DNA from: Mesorhizobium sp. Root552 | GTDB lineage: Bacteria > Pseudomonadota > Alphaproteobacteria > Rhizobiales > Rhizobiaceae | Direction of reading: 5' to 3' | DNA length: 56,665 nt | Assembly: GCF_001427285.1 (NCBI RefSeq) | Contig: NZ_LMFV01000006.1 | Span: 39,274 to 95,938, forward strand | Part shown: positions 8,169-16,306 of the stretch, one piece after another | Numbering within the stretch: the stretch's first letter is position 1 | Layout of the letters: each line of letters begins with the position of its first letter | The notes under the pieces: generated by a model | The model's database searches: none | What the model saw: the letters and a program-made list of their open reading frames with translations, nothing else | Told to the model about the DNA's origin: nothing | Translations under genes and position numbers: made by a program

Positions 8169-9008
8169 TCAGCTCAGCCAACGCTTGCGCCGCTTGTAGC
8201 TTTTGACATCGCGGAAGGATTTGCGGCCTTCGCCTCCGATTCCGAGGTAGAATTCCTTGACATCTTCATTGTCGCGCAAGGCATCGGCCGCTCCATCCAT
8301 GACGATGCGGCCAGTTTCCAAAATGTATCCGTAGGTCGCGTATTTCAGCGCCATGTTGGTGTTCTGCTCGGCCACCAGGAACGACACGCCCTGCTTGCTG
8401 TTGAGATCTTTCACGATCTCGAAGATCTCGTCGACCACTTGCGGCGCGAGCCCCATCGACGGTTCGTCAAGCAAGATCATCTTGGGCCGGCTCATCATTG
8501 CCCGCCCGACGGCGCACATCTGCTGTTCGCCGCCGGATGTGTAGCCCGCCATGGATGAGCGACGCTGCTTCAATCGGGGGAAGTAGCTGTAGATCATCTC
8601 GAGGTCATCGCGGATGGCGCGGTTGCCGTCACGGCGGGTGAAGGCGCCGGTGAGGAGATTTTCCTCGATCGTAAGGTGGCCGAAGCAATGACGCCCTTCC
8701 ATGACCTGGATGCAGCCTCGCCGCACCAGCTCATTGGGGCTGAGGCGATCCACGCGGTCGCCGTCGAATTCGATGGACCCCTTCGTGACCTCGCCGCGTT
8801 CGGAGTGAAGCAGGTTGGAGATGGCCTTGAGCGTCGTTGTCTTGCCGGCACCGTTGCCGCCGAGGATGGCAACGATGCCGCCTTGCGGAACGGTGAGCGA
8901 TACGCCTTTCAACACCAGGATCACGTGATCGTAGATCACTTCGATATTGTTGACCGAAAGGATGGGTCGAGCAGGGTCGACCGCAGGAGATGAGGCAAGA
9001 TCAGACAT
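8169..9008 (-). CDS. Liv-type ABC transporter ATP-binding protein (LivF-like)
   Basis: A 279-residue cytoplasmic ATPase of the branched-chain amino acid/amide uptake class. Walker A is GGNGAGKTT (about residues 50-58), the signature is TSGGEQQM, Walker B is MILLDEPS, and the switch His region is replaced by FLVAEQN as is usual for LivF. A basic C-terminal tail (KSYKRRKRWLS) is longer than in E. coli LivF. It pairs with the LivG-like protein at 12509. It is separated from the binding-protein gene by a strong hairpin (9029-9054), which may lower its expression relative to that gene. Confidence 0.92.
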   Translation of the reverse strand: MSDLASSPAVDPARPILSVNNIEVIYDHVILVLKGVSLTVPQGGIVAILGGNGAGKTTTLKAISNLLHSERGEVTKGSIEFDGDRVDRLSPNELVRRGCIQVMEGRHCFGHLTIEENLLTGAFTRRDGNRAIRDDLEMIYSYFPRLKQRRSSMAGYTSGGEQQMCAVGRAMMSRPKMILLDEPSMGLAPQVVDEIFEIVKDLNSKQGVSFLVAEQNTNMALKYATYGYILETGRIVMDGAADALRDNEDVKEFYLGIGGEGRKSFRDVKSYKRRKRWLS

Positions 9009-9028
9009 CGGTATACTCCGGGCTGAGA

Positions 9029-9054
9029 TCCCTTCCCCTAAACCGGGGAAGGGA
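9029..9054 (-). terminator. Intercistronic hairpin after the Liv binding-protein gene
   Basis: A perfect 10-bp inverted repeat, TCCCTTCCCC and GGGGAAGGGA, is separated by 6 bases. It lies in the 72-bp gap between the solute-binding-protein gene and the livF-like gene of the same operon. It has no T-run on the transcribed strand, so it is better read as an mRNA 3'-stabilising or partial-termination structure than as a full terminator. Confidence 0.6.
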
Positions 9055-9080
9055 GAGTTCGATGGAAACGGCTGCTTGCC

Positions 9081-10409
9081 TCAGGAGGCGTCGCAGGCTT
9101 CCGAGCGCGTCGGCCAAGGCGCGTTCTTTTCCGCATAGGCCTTGGCATCGGCGTCGAGCAGCGGACCCACCTTGTCGCTCATCGGGGTGATGTAGTCCGA
9201 TACCTTTTCATAGGCCGTGCCATTCCAGCTTTGAACGAACGTCGAGAAATGGCCGTTGTGGTCGGCGCAGCTGAGCTTGACCGGTCCGGTGAAGCCTTCC
9301 AGGCCCATCTCTTTCAGCCTGGCCTCATCGATGTTGAGGCTCTCAAGGCCGCGCCGGACGTCCTCGCCGGTAACAACCTTGTTGCCGGTGACCTTCTGGG
9401 CGGTGCGGATGGCCTCGGCGATCAGCATCGAATTGTAGACGCCGCGATTGTAGAGAACCTGGCCAACCTTGCTCTTGTCGGCGACCTGGCTCTTGCCGGT
9501 GTCGACGACATATTTCTGGATGTCGGCGAGGAGCGGGAAGTCTGCTCCCACGGCATGCCAGTTAAGGGTCTTGAAGCCCTTGGCGCCATCGCCGCCGCCT
9601 TTGGCGTCATCCTCGCTCGGCCACCAGATCGAGATGAACTTGTCCATCGGGAAGTTGGTTTTGACGGCTTCCTTGACGGCGGTGGAGTTGAGAGCGCCCC
9701 AGCCATAGAGGATCATGTAGTCGGGCCGGTCGCGCCGGACGCTCAGCCACTGAGAGGACTGGTTCTGCATATCGGCGGCCGCCACCGGATAGAGCTTGGC
9801 TTCGAAGCCAAGTTCCTTCGACAAGGATTCGATCAGCGGCAGCGGCTCGCGGCCAAAGCTGGCGTCGAGGTAGATGTAGCCGATCTTCTTGCCTTGCAGC
9901 TTCTCGATGCCGCCGCCTTCCTGTTCGGCGATGTACTTCAGGATCTGCGTGAAGCCGTCCCAGTAGGTTGCCGGAGGATTGAAGACCCAAGGAAATACAT
10001 CGCCCTTTGCCGAGGCGGAGAGGCCATAGGCCATGGAAAGAACCGGGATCTTGTCGACGGCTGCCTTCGGGATCAGCGGCAAGGTGATGCCGGTCGACCA
10101 CGGATTGACAAGGACCGGCTTCTTGGGCTTCACGGATTCATAGCACTCAAGCCCCTTCTTGGTGTCGTAGCCGGTTTCGCATTCCTCGACCACGAGCTTG
10201 ACGCCGCCGATGCCGCCGTCGCGTTCGTTGAGCATGGTGAGGTAGTCGTGCATGCCGTTGGCAATGGGCGTGCCCGAGCCGGCAAAAGGACCGGTACGGT
10301 AAGTGAACAGCGGCACGAAGATTGAATCTTCCGCCTGCGCCGCATCGATCGCAGGCATGGCCAGCATGGACGCTGCCGACAATGCAAGTACCCAGTTTCT
10401 AAGAGACAT
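9081..10409 (-). CDS. Liv-type ABC transporter substrate-binding protein
   Basis: A 442-residue periplasmic binding protein of the Leu/Ile/Val/amide class (type 1 fold). A signal peptide spans about residues 1-26 (hydrophobic ALSAASMLAMPAIDAAQA, cleavage near AQA-ED). The fold begins DSIFVPLFTYRTGPFAGSG and includes IANGMHDYLTMLNERDGGIGG. It is longer than typical LivK (about 370-390), as seen in homologues linked to aromatic or acyl-CoA ligase genes. It would bring an unidentified organic acid or amino-acid-like ligand to the permeases at 10450 and 11531. It lies fifth in the operon and is followed by a hairpin. Confidence 0.9.
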   Translation of the reverse strand: MSLRNWVLALSAASMLAMPAIDAAQAEDSIFVPLFTYRTGPFAGSGTPIANGMHDYLTMLNERDGGIGGVKLVVEECETGYDTKKGLECYESVKPKKPVLVNPWSTGITLPLIPKAAVDKIPVLSMAYGLSASAKGDVFPWVFNPPATYWDGFTQILKYIAEQEGGGIEKLQGKKIGYIYLDASFGREPLPLIESLSKELGFEAKLYPVAAADMQNQSSQWLSVRRDRPDYMILYGWGALNSTAVKEAVKTNFPMDKFISIWWPSEDDAKGGGDGAKGFKTLNWHAVGADFPLLADIQKYVVDTGKSQVADKSKVGQVLYNRGVYNSMLIAEAIRTAQKVTGNKVVTGEDVRRGLESLNIDEARLKEMGLEGFTGPVKLSCADHNGHFSTFVQSWNGTAYEKVSDYITPMSDKVGPLLDADAKAYAEKNAPWPTRSEACDAS

Positions 10410-10449
10410 TTGGTTCTCCTCCCATGTCTAGTTCCACAATGCCTTCGCC

Positions 10450-11526
10450 CTAGTAGGGGAAAGGCCATACGCGAAGTTTCTGTTTCGCGATCTGCCAAAG
10501 CCGGGCCAGTCCATGCGGCTCGACGATTAGGAAAAATATGATCAGGCCGCCGACGATCAGGAATGTCAGGTGCTCCACTGTTGCAGCGGCAATAGGTAGG
10601 CCGAGCGATTCAGGCAGTGCCCGGATGGCGATCGGCATGATGTGGATCAGCGCTGCGCCCATGAAGGAGCCGATCAGTGAGCCGAGGCCGCCGATGATGA
10701 CCATGAACAGAAGCACGAAGGACAGCCGGATATCGAAGGCCGAAGGTTCGGCTGCGCCGAGCCACAGAAATACCATCAACGCGCCTGCAACACCGCAATA
10801 GAAGGATGATACGGCAAAGGCGAGCAGCTTGGCCGGCAGCAGCCGGATGCCCATCAGTTGTGCGGCGATGTCCATGTCGCGCACCGCCATCCAGGTGCGG
10901 CCGATCCTGCCATGCACGATGTTGGATGCGATGAGCGTCATCACCGCCACGATGACCAGAACGACGAGGTAGCGGGTAACGGGAGTGGCCGAGGGGCCGG
11001 TGATGGCGATGCCGAACAGCGTCCTTGCCGGTACCTCGATCGCGCCGGAAGGATTGTCGTTGTAGAGCCAGCTTATGCGTACGAAGCACCATTGCAGGAA
11101 GAACTGTGCGGCAAGCGTCGCCACAGCCAGGTAAAATCCCTTGATGCGCAGCGACGGCAGGCCGAACAATGCGCCGATGCCGGCGGCAAAGAAGCCTGAA
11201 CAAAGAATCCAGACAAGGATGTTGACCTGCGGGAAGATCGTTGAGAGCTTGTAGGTGGCATAGGCGCCCACGCCCATGAAGGCGGCGGACCCGAGCGAAA
11301 GCAGGCCGGTATAACCGACGAGGATGTTCAGCCCGATCGCACCCAGCGACAGGATGAGGAACGGGATCATCACCGAGGCAAGCAGGAATTCATTGCCGAA
11401 GAGCGGGATGCCGACAAAGGCAATGGCGAGGATGATCGCCAGTCCATAGCGATCCTGCAGAATGGGAAACACCGCTGAATCTGCGGCATAGTTTTGCTTG
11501 AACTGACCTGTCTCGCGATAGAACAT
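10450..11526 (-). CDS. Liv-type ABC permease (LivM-like)
   Basis: A 358-residue inner membrane permease with about eight to ten hydrophobic segments. LivM hallmarks include GLNILVGYTGLLSLGSAAFMGVGAY near the N-terminal third, SAFDIRLSFVLLFMVIIGGLGSLIGSFMGA in the C-terminal half (the cytoplasmic loop contacting the ATPase), and the ending FFLIVEPHGLARLW. It forms the translocation pore with the LivH-like protein encoded 4 bp upstream in the operon. The spacing to the binding-protein gene is 40 bp. Confidence 0.92.
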   Translation of the reverse strand: MFYRETGQFKQNYAADSAVFPILQDRYGLAIILAIAFVGIPLFGNEFLLASVMIPFLILSLGAIGLNILVGYTGLLSLGSAAFMGVGAYATYKLSTIFPQVNILVWILCSGFFAAGIGALFGLPSLRIKGFYLAVATLAAQFFLQWCFVRISWLYNDNPSGAIEVPARTLFGIAITGPSATPVTRYLVVLVIVAVMTLIASNIVHGRIGRTWMAVRDMDIAAQLMGIRLLPAKLLAFAVSSFYCGVAGALMVFLWLGAAEPSAFDIRLSFVLLFMVIIGGLGSLIGSFMGAALIHIMPIAIRALPESLGLPIAAATVEHLTFLIVGGLIIFFLIVEPHGLARLWQIAKQKLRVWPFPY

Positions 11527-11530
11527 CTTG

Positions 11531-12505
11531 TCAGATCCGTTCGATTATCTTGTCGCCGAACAGGCCTTGGGGCCGGTAAAGCAGGAATACCAGGGCAATC
11601 ACGTAGGCGAGCCAGCTTTCGATGCCGCCTCCGAGCAATGGCCCCCAGTAGAACTCGCCGAGCTTTTCGCCGACACCGATGATGAGCCCGCCAACGATGG
11701 CGCCGGGCACCGAGGTGAAACCACCCAGAACGAGCACCGGGAGCGCCTTGAGCGCGACCACCTCAAGTGCGAAGGATACGTCGGAGCGCGCGCCCCACAT
11801 GATGCCGGTTACGAGCGCGACGAGCCCTGCGGCGAACCACACGATAACCCAGATCTGGTTGAGCGAGATGCCGACCGAAAGCGCGGCCTTGTGGCTGTCC
11901 GCGACAGCTCGAAGCGCTCGCCCGATGCGGGTCTTCTGGAAGAAGACAGCGAGGCCGGCGATCATCACCGAGGCGATGACGGCTGCGGCGATATCGAGCT
12001 TCTGAAAGCTGACGCGCCCTCCCAGCATCTCAACGTCGATGGAGCCACTTGGCAGGAACAGTTCGTTGGCGATCATCTGCTTGGGATCGCCGCCAAAGAC
12101 CATCTCGCCGAAACCGATAAGCAGATAGGTGATGCCGAAGGTGGCCATGAACAGGATGATGTCCGGTTGGTTGACCAGCGGGCGAAGCACTACCCGCTCG
12201 ACCAGGACGGCGAAGACGAACATGACGGCAGCAGCCAGAATGAGCGCCACGAAGGCCGCGACAGGGCCGGAGAAGCCGAGTGCCGCGAATTTCTCGTAGG
12301 AGCCGACCAGCGTCAGGGCGGAAAACACCACCATGATGCCTTGGGCGAAGTTGAACACGCCCGAAGCCTTGAAGATCAGCACGAAGCCTAGTGCGATCAG
12401 CGCGTAAAGCACGCCTGAAACCAGACCCTCCCACAAAGTCTGCACCAGGAGGTCTGGCATCTGCACCATCTGCATGAAGGGGTCGATGAAGATGTTGTAC
12501 AGCAT
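11531..12505 (-). CDS. Liv-type ABC permease (LivH-like)
   Basis: A 324-residue inner membrane permease of the LivH family. GLVSGVLYALIALGFVLIFKASGVFNFAQG is the conserved N-terminal signature region, LRAVADSHKAALSVGIS is the cytoplasmic coupling loop, and the C-terminal helices include KALPVLVLGGFTSVPGAIVGGLIIGVGE. It lies 3 bp from the LivG-like gene and 4 bp from the LivM-like gene, so the three are almost certainly co-translated. Confidence 0.93.
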   Translation of the reverse strand: MLYNIFIDPFMQMVQMPDLLVQTLWEGLVSGVLYALIALGFVLIFKASGVFNFAQGIMVVFSALTLVGSYEKFAALGFSGPVAAFVALILAAAVMFVFAVLVERVVLRPLVNQPDIILFMATFGITYLLIGFGEMVFGGDPKQMIANELFLPSGSIDVEMLGGRVSFQKLDIAAAVIASVMIAGLAVFFQKTRIGRALRAVADSHKAALSVGISLNQIWVIVWFAAGLVALVTGIMWGARSDVSFALEVVALKALPVLVLGGFTSVPGAIVGGLIIGVGEKLGEFYWGPLLGGGIESWLAYVIALVFLLYRPQGLFGDKIIERI

Positions 12506-12508
12506 GGC

Positions 12509-13288
12509 CTAGTGCCCCACGCCCAGATAGGCCTCTATGACCTTGGGGTCCGACTTGATCTTTTCCGGAATGCCGTCGGCGATCTTGTGCCCGTATTCGA
12601 GCACGACGACGCGATCCGAGAGGTCCATGACGACGCCCATATCGTGTTCGATCAGCGCTATCGTGGTGCCGAAGTGCCGGTTGAGGTCGAGGATGTAGCG
12701 GCACATGTCCTCTTTTTCCTCCATGTTCATTCCGGCCATCGGTTCATCCAGCAACAACAGTTCCGGCTCCATTGCGAGTGCTCGGCCAAGCTCGACGCGC
12801 TTTTGCAACCCGTAGGGAAGCTTGCCGACCGGCGTCTTGCGGATGGCTTCGATCTGAAGGAAATCGATGATGTCCTCGACCACGCGCCGATGCTCGATCT
12901 CCTCGCGCATGGCCGGCCCGTGGCGCAGCATCTGCCAGATGAAACCGCGATGCATCTTCAGCGTGCGGCCGACCATGATATTGTCCAGCGTGGTCATGCC
13001 GCGAAAAAGCGCGACGTTCTGGAACGTGCGGGCAATGCCTTGGCTAGCGGCTTGATAGGGACGCATGCGCGAGCGGGTCTGGCCCTTGTATGTGATGCGG
13101 CCCTGCTGGGGATGGTAGAACCCGTTGACCACGTTGAGCATCGAGGTCTTGCCGGCGCCGTTGGGGCCTATGATGGCGCGGATCTCACCCTTGCGAATAT
13201 CGAACGAGACGTCGGTGATCGCTTTCACGCCGCCGAAGCCGAGTGAAACGCCGTCAACCGCAAGCAAGATTTCGCTCGACGAGTTCAT
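12509..13288 (-). CDS. Liv-type ABC transporter ATP-binding protein (LivG-like)
   Basis: A 259-residue ATPase with Walker A GPNGAGKTSMLNV (about residues 41-53). The signature region is degenerate (GKLPYGLQKRVELGRAL) as is usual for LivG. Walker B is LLLLDEPMAGMN and the switch is ALIEHDMGVVMDL. It starts inside the stop region of the acyl-CoA synthetase gene (4-bp ATGA overlap), which ties the ligase and the importer together at the translation level. It partners with the LivF-like protein at 8169. Confidence 0.93.
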   Translation of the reverse strand: MNSSSEILLAVDGVSLGFGGVKAITDVSFDIRKGEIRAIIGPNGAGKTSMLNVVNGFYHPQQGRITYKGQTRSRMRPYQAASQGIARTFQNVALFRGMTTLDNIMVGRTLKMHRGFIWQMLRHGPAMREEIEHRRVVEDIIDFLQIEAIRKTPVGKLPYGLQKRVELGRALAMEPELLLLDEPMAGMNMEEKEDMCRYILDLNRHFGTTIALIEHDMGVVMDLSDRVVVLEYGHKIADGIPEKIKSDPKVIEAYLGVGH

Positions 13289-15258
13289 GCGGCAGCATCC
13301 AGTTTTTGCACATCTCGAACCTCGGCGTCGGCAATGCGTACGCGTGCCGAAATCACGCCTTTGCGCCCGTCTTCGAAAGTGACTTCGGTCGAGATGTCGG
13401 CTGCGTCCGAACCGTTGTAGAGGGCATCGACCAGCGGTTTGTAGCGCTCTGCGATGAAGCCGCGCCGTACCTTCTGCGTGCGGGTCATCTCGCCATCGTC
13501 GGCGTCCAGTTCCTTGTGCAGGATGAGGAAGCGCCGCACCTGCGCCGCAGCCATTCGCGGTTCAGCAGCCAAGGCTCTGTTTACTTCGGCAACATGCCCG
13601 GCGAACATCGAGTAGACTTCGGGACGCTGCGCCAGTTCCTGATAGGAGGCGTAGGCGATGTTGTTGCGCTCGGCCCAGTTGCCAACGGCAGTCAGATCGA
13701 TGTTGAGCATGCAGGTTACGAACTCCTGGCCCTGCCCGAACGCCACCGCCTCCTTGATGTTGGGATAGAATTTCAGCTTGTTTTCGATGTATTTCGGCGC
13801 GAACAGCGCGCCTGAACGCAGCTTGCCGACATCCTTTGCCCGGTCGATGATGTTGAGGTGGCCTTCGTTGTCGAAGAAGCCGGCATCGCCAGTCTTCACA
13901 TAACCGTCCGTGGTCACCGTCTCGACGGTCTTCTCGTCATCCTTGTAGTAGCCGATGAACTGGCCGGGCGAGCGATAGAGAACCTCGCCATCGTCGGCGA
14001 TGCGGATATCGACGTTGGGCGTGGCGGGTCCAACCGTTCCGGCGCGGATATGTCCGTCGAGCTGCGAGGTGACATAAAGAAACGCTTCGGTCTGGCCGTA
14101 GAGTTGCTTCAGGTTCAGGCCGAGCGACCGGTAGAACGAGAAAAGGTCCGGTCCAATCGCTTCGCCGGCAGTGTAGGCAACGCGGATGCGCGAGAAGCCG
14201 AGGACATTTTTGAGCGGAGCGTAGACGAGCAGATTGCCGAGCGCGTAGTTGATCCGCGCGCCGAAAGGCACCTGTTCCCCATTGAGGATTTTTTCGCCCC
14301 AGCGTCGTGCCACACCGATGAAGTGGTTGAACATGCGCCGCTTCAAGGAGCCGGCATCTTCCATGCGGATGGTGATGCGTGTGAGCAGCGCCTCGAAGAT
14401 GCGCGGCGGCGCGAAATAGAATGTGGGACCGATTTCCTGCAGGTCGGCTTCTGCCGTTTCCCGGCTTTCCGGACAGGCGACGCAAAAGCCGGCAACCATG
14501 GCATGGGCATAGTTGAGGTAGTGGTCGCCGACCCACGCCAGCGGCAGGTAGGCAAGCACTTCGTCGCGATCGGTCAGCTTGTCGAATTCGACCGTATCCC
14601 GAGCCGCAGCTATCGAGCGCCCGGCGGAAAACAGCACGCCTTTCGAACGGCCGGTAGTCCCGGACGTATAGAGGATGATCGAAATATCGTCGGCGGTTCC
14701 ACGATCACGCTCAGCGTCTATCGCCGCCGCCGCGGCTGGATCGGCGGCAAGCTGCGTGCGTCCTTTCTCGATGATATCATCGAGGGCGTGCAACTGGCTG
14801 TGGTCGTAGTCGCGCAGGCCACGAGGCTCGTCGTAGAGCACCACTTTCAGATTGGGTATCTTATCCTGGATGGTGATGAGCTTGTCGACCTGCTCCTGGT
14901 CCTGAACGACGGCAAAGCCGACATCGGCGTGGGCAAGAACATAGGCCATCTCGTCGGCAACGGCGTCGGCATAGACCGGTACCGGGATCGCGCCCAGCCA
15001 TTGCGCGGCAAGAATTGTCCAGTACATCGCCGGTCGGTTCTCGCCGATGACGGCGATTGTCGCGCCTCGCTCCAGCCCGAGTTGGCGAAGCCCCGCTGCA
15101 TAGGCGCGGATGGTCTCGGCCATTTCGCTCCAGGTCCACGTCCGCCAGATGCCGAGATCCTTGTGGCGCATTGCGGGCCGGGTGGGCCTGACACGAGCGT
15201 GCTCGCACAACAGCTTGGCGAACGTATCGAGTCGCGGCGTCTCACTCCCTTGTGCCAA
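13285..15258 (-). CDS. AMP-dependent long-chain-type acyl-CoA synthetase
   Basis: About 657 residues of the ANL superfamily. The P-loop ILYTSGTTGRSKG lies near residue 205. QLYGQTEAF is the A5 motif, KTGDAGFFDNEGHL the A7-A8 region and the C-terminal lid follows IIDRAKDVGKLRSG. It should make a CoA thioester via an acyl-AMP. The size and sequence fit the FadD-like group that often sits first in Liv-importer operons with aromatic or dicarboxylic acid links. The start is set at TTG 15258 because GGGAGG lies 6 bases upstream and the protein then begins LAQGSETPRLDTF like relatives. The frame is open to a TTG at 15321 with a weaker site. The gene overlaps the LivG-like gene by 4 bp. Confidence 0.88.
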   Translation of the reverse strand: MAQGSETPRLDTFAKLLCEHARVRPTRPAMRHKDLGIWRTWTWSEMAETIRAYAAGLRQLGLERGATIAVIGENRPAMYWTILAAQWLGAIPVPVYADAVADEMAYVLAHADVGFAVVQDQEQVDKLITIQDKIPNLKVVLYDEPRGLRDYDHSQLHALDDIIEKGRTQLAADPAAAAAIDAERDRGTADDISIILYTSGTTGRSKGVLFSAGRSIAAARDTVEFDKLTDRDEVLAYLPLAWVGDHYLNYAHAMVAGFCVACPESRETAEADLQEIGPTFYFAPPRIFEALLTRITIRMEDAGSLKRRMFNHFIGVARRWGEKILNGEQVPFGARINYALGNLLVYAPLKNVLGFSRIRVAYTAGEAIGPDLFSFYRSLGLNLKQLYGQTEAFLYVTSQLDGHIRAGTVGPATPNVDIRIADDGEVLYRSPGQFIGYYKDDEKTVETVTTDGYVKTGDAGFFDNEGHLNIIDRAKDVGKLRSGALFAPKYIENKLKFYPNIKEAVAFGQGQEFVTCMLNIDLTAVGNWAERNNIAYASYQELAQRPEVYSMFAGHVAEVNRALAAEPRMAAAQVRRFLILHKELDADDGEMTRTQKVRRGFIAERYKPLVDALYNGSDAADISTEVTFEDGRKGVISARVRIADAEVRDVQKLDAAA

Positions 15259-15442
15259 GGCACGCCTCCCGTTTGTTCCCTTGACGCCGGTGTCATCCCG
15301 GCTGTTGGTTGAAGCTCGCAAGCTGGGCCCTCTTTTTCAACCTCCGGCTTGACAGACTCCAAGGCCTCATCCGATATAGGCTACCGGAGTCCGTTTCCCC
15401 TCGACAATCCAACTTTCGTTGCCGCCTTGGCTGGACGCGCTG

Positions 15443-16117
15443 CTATTCACCGTAGCGGCGCAGCCTTTCGAGATTGAGGATGGTGACGCCAGCACCTTCG
15501 TTGCGCAGCAGGCCGGCCTTTTCCAGTTCCTGCAAGGTTCGGTTGGCGACCTGCCTGGAAACACCTGCCAGCAAGCCGATTTCCTCCTGGCTGATATCGA
15601 GATGCGTGCCAACGGAAGGACTGATGATCGGGTTGAACAGGGAGGCGAGATTACGCGCCACCTTGGCTGTCGAATCCAGCGTCCGATCATATTCGACCAG
15701 CGCGATGAACTGGCCAAGCCGCTCATTGAACAGGCGAACCAGAAGCCGGTTGAAGGCCACGCTATTGTCGTAGAGCCACAGAAAAGTTGCCCTGTTCAAC
15801 AGCGCGACTTGCGTTCGGCGCAGCGCGATCACGTCATACTGGCGCGGCTCGTCCTTGAGCAGGGAACCTTCGCCGAACCAGCACCCTGGCGGCAGGCCGG
15901 CATAGGTCACCGCCTTGCCGGAAATGGTGATGGATCCCAGCTTGAGCAGGCCGCTGACTATCCCGATCCAGTTGTCGACGCGGTCGCCGCGGTGGATGAG
16001 GTAGGTTCCGGCATCGAGAGTGCGCCATGAAATGCCACGGCGCGCGCGCTCCTGCTCGTCGCGAGGAAGTTCCTGCGCCCAAAACGTCGACGTCAGAAAT
16101 TGTTCCTCGCTTATCAC
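15443..16117 (-). CDS. Crp/Fnr-family transcriptional regulator
   Basis: About 224 residues. An N-terminal cyclic-nucleotide-binding-like beta-roll (about 30-140: GTYLIHRGDRVDNWIGIVSG, PPGCWFGEGSLL) is followed by a dimer helix and a C-terminal winged HTH (about 165-215, LDISQEEIGLLAGVSRQVANRTLQ). It lacks the Fnr cysteine cluster, so it is not an oxygen-sensing Fe-S type. The GTG start at 16117 has AGAGG a few bases upstream. A TTG at 16165 would add 16 residues. It lies upstream of and codirectional with the ligase-Liv operon, so it is the likely activator of it. The gap of about 180 bp to the next start holds no clear palindrome I can call its site. Confidence 0.88.
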   Translation of the reverse strand: MISEEQFLTSTFWAQELPRDEQERARRGISWRTLDAGTYLIHRGDRVDNWIGIVSGLLKLGSITISGKAVTYAGLPPGCWFGEGSLLKDEPRQYDVIALRRTQVALLNRATFLWLYDNSVAFNRLLVRLFNERLGQFIALVEYDRTLDSTAKVARNLASLFNPIISPSVGTHLDISQEEIGLLAGVSRQVANRTLQELEKAGLLRNEGAGVTILNLERLRRYGE

Positions 16118-16306
16118 GCGCGCACCTCTTGCCGGGATGATGGGCGTACACTGTTCGATCCGCAATAGTCACGCATGCTGTCTGGTTCTCCCGTCGAAAC
16201 AGGCCCAACAGCCGGCAAGCAGTGCCGGATTGTGGAATTTGTGAGATAAGATCAGAAGACATGTCGACATCGTCTAACCACAATAGCCATTCGCCCGGAG
16301 GCATCC

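Noticed and set aside
9231..10325. A 364-codon plus-strand frame opposite the Liv binding-protein gene
   Set aside because: It is antisense to a gene with a signal peptide and full fold; the low-complexity acidic sequence has no family likeness.
11528..12391. A 287-codon plus-strand frame opposite the LivH-like gene
   Set aside because: Its charged Glu/Asp/His-rich composition is what the reverse strand of a membrane protein gene gives.
13858..15312. A 484-codon plus-strand frame opposite the acyl-CoA synthetase gene
   Set aside because: It is the shadow of a gene with clear adenylation motifs.
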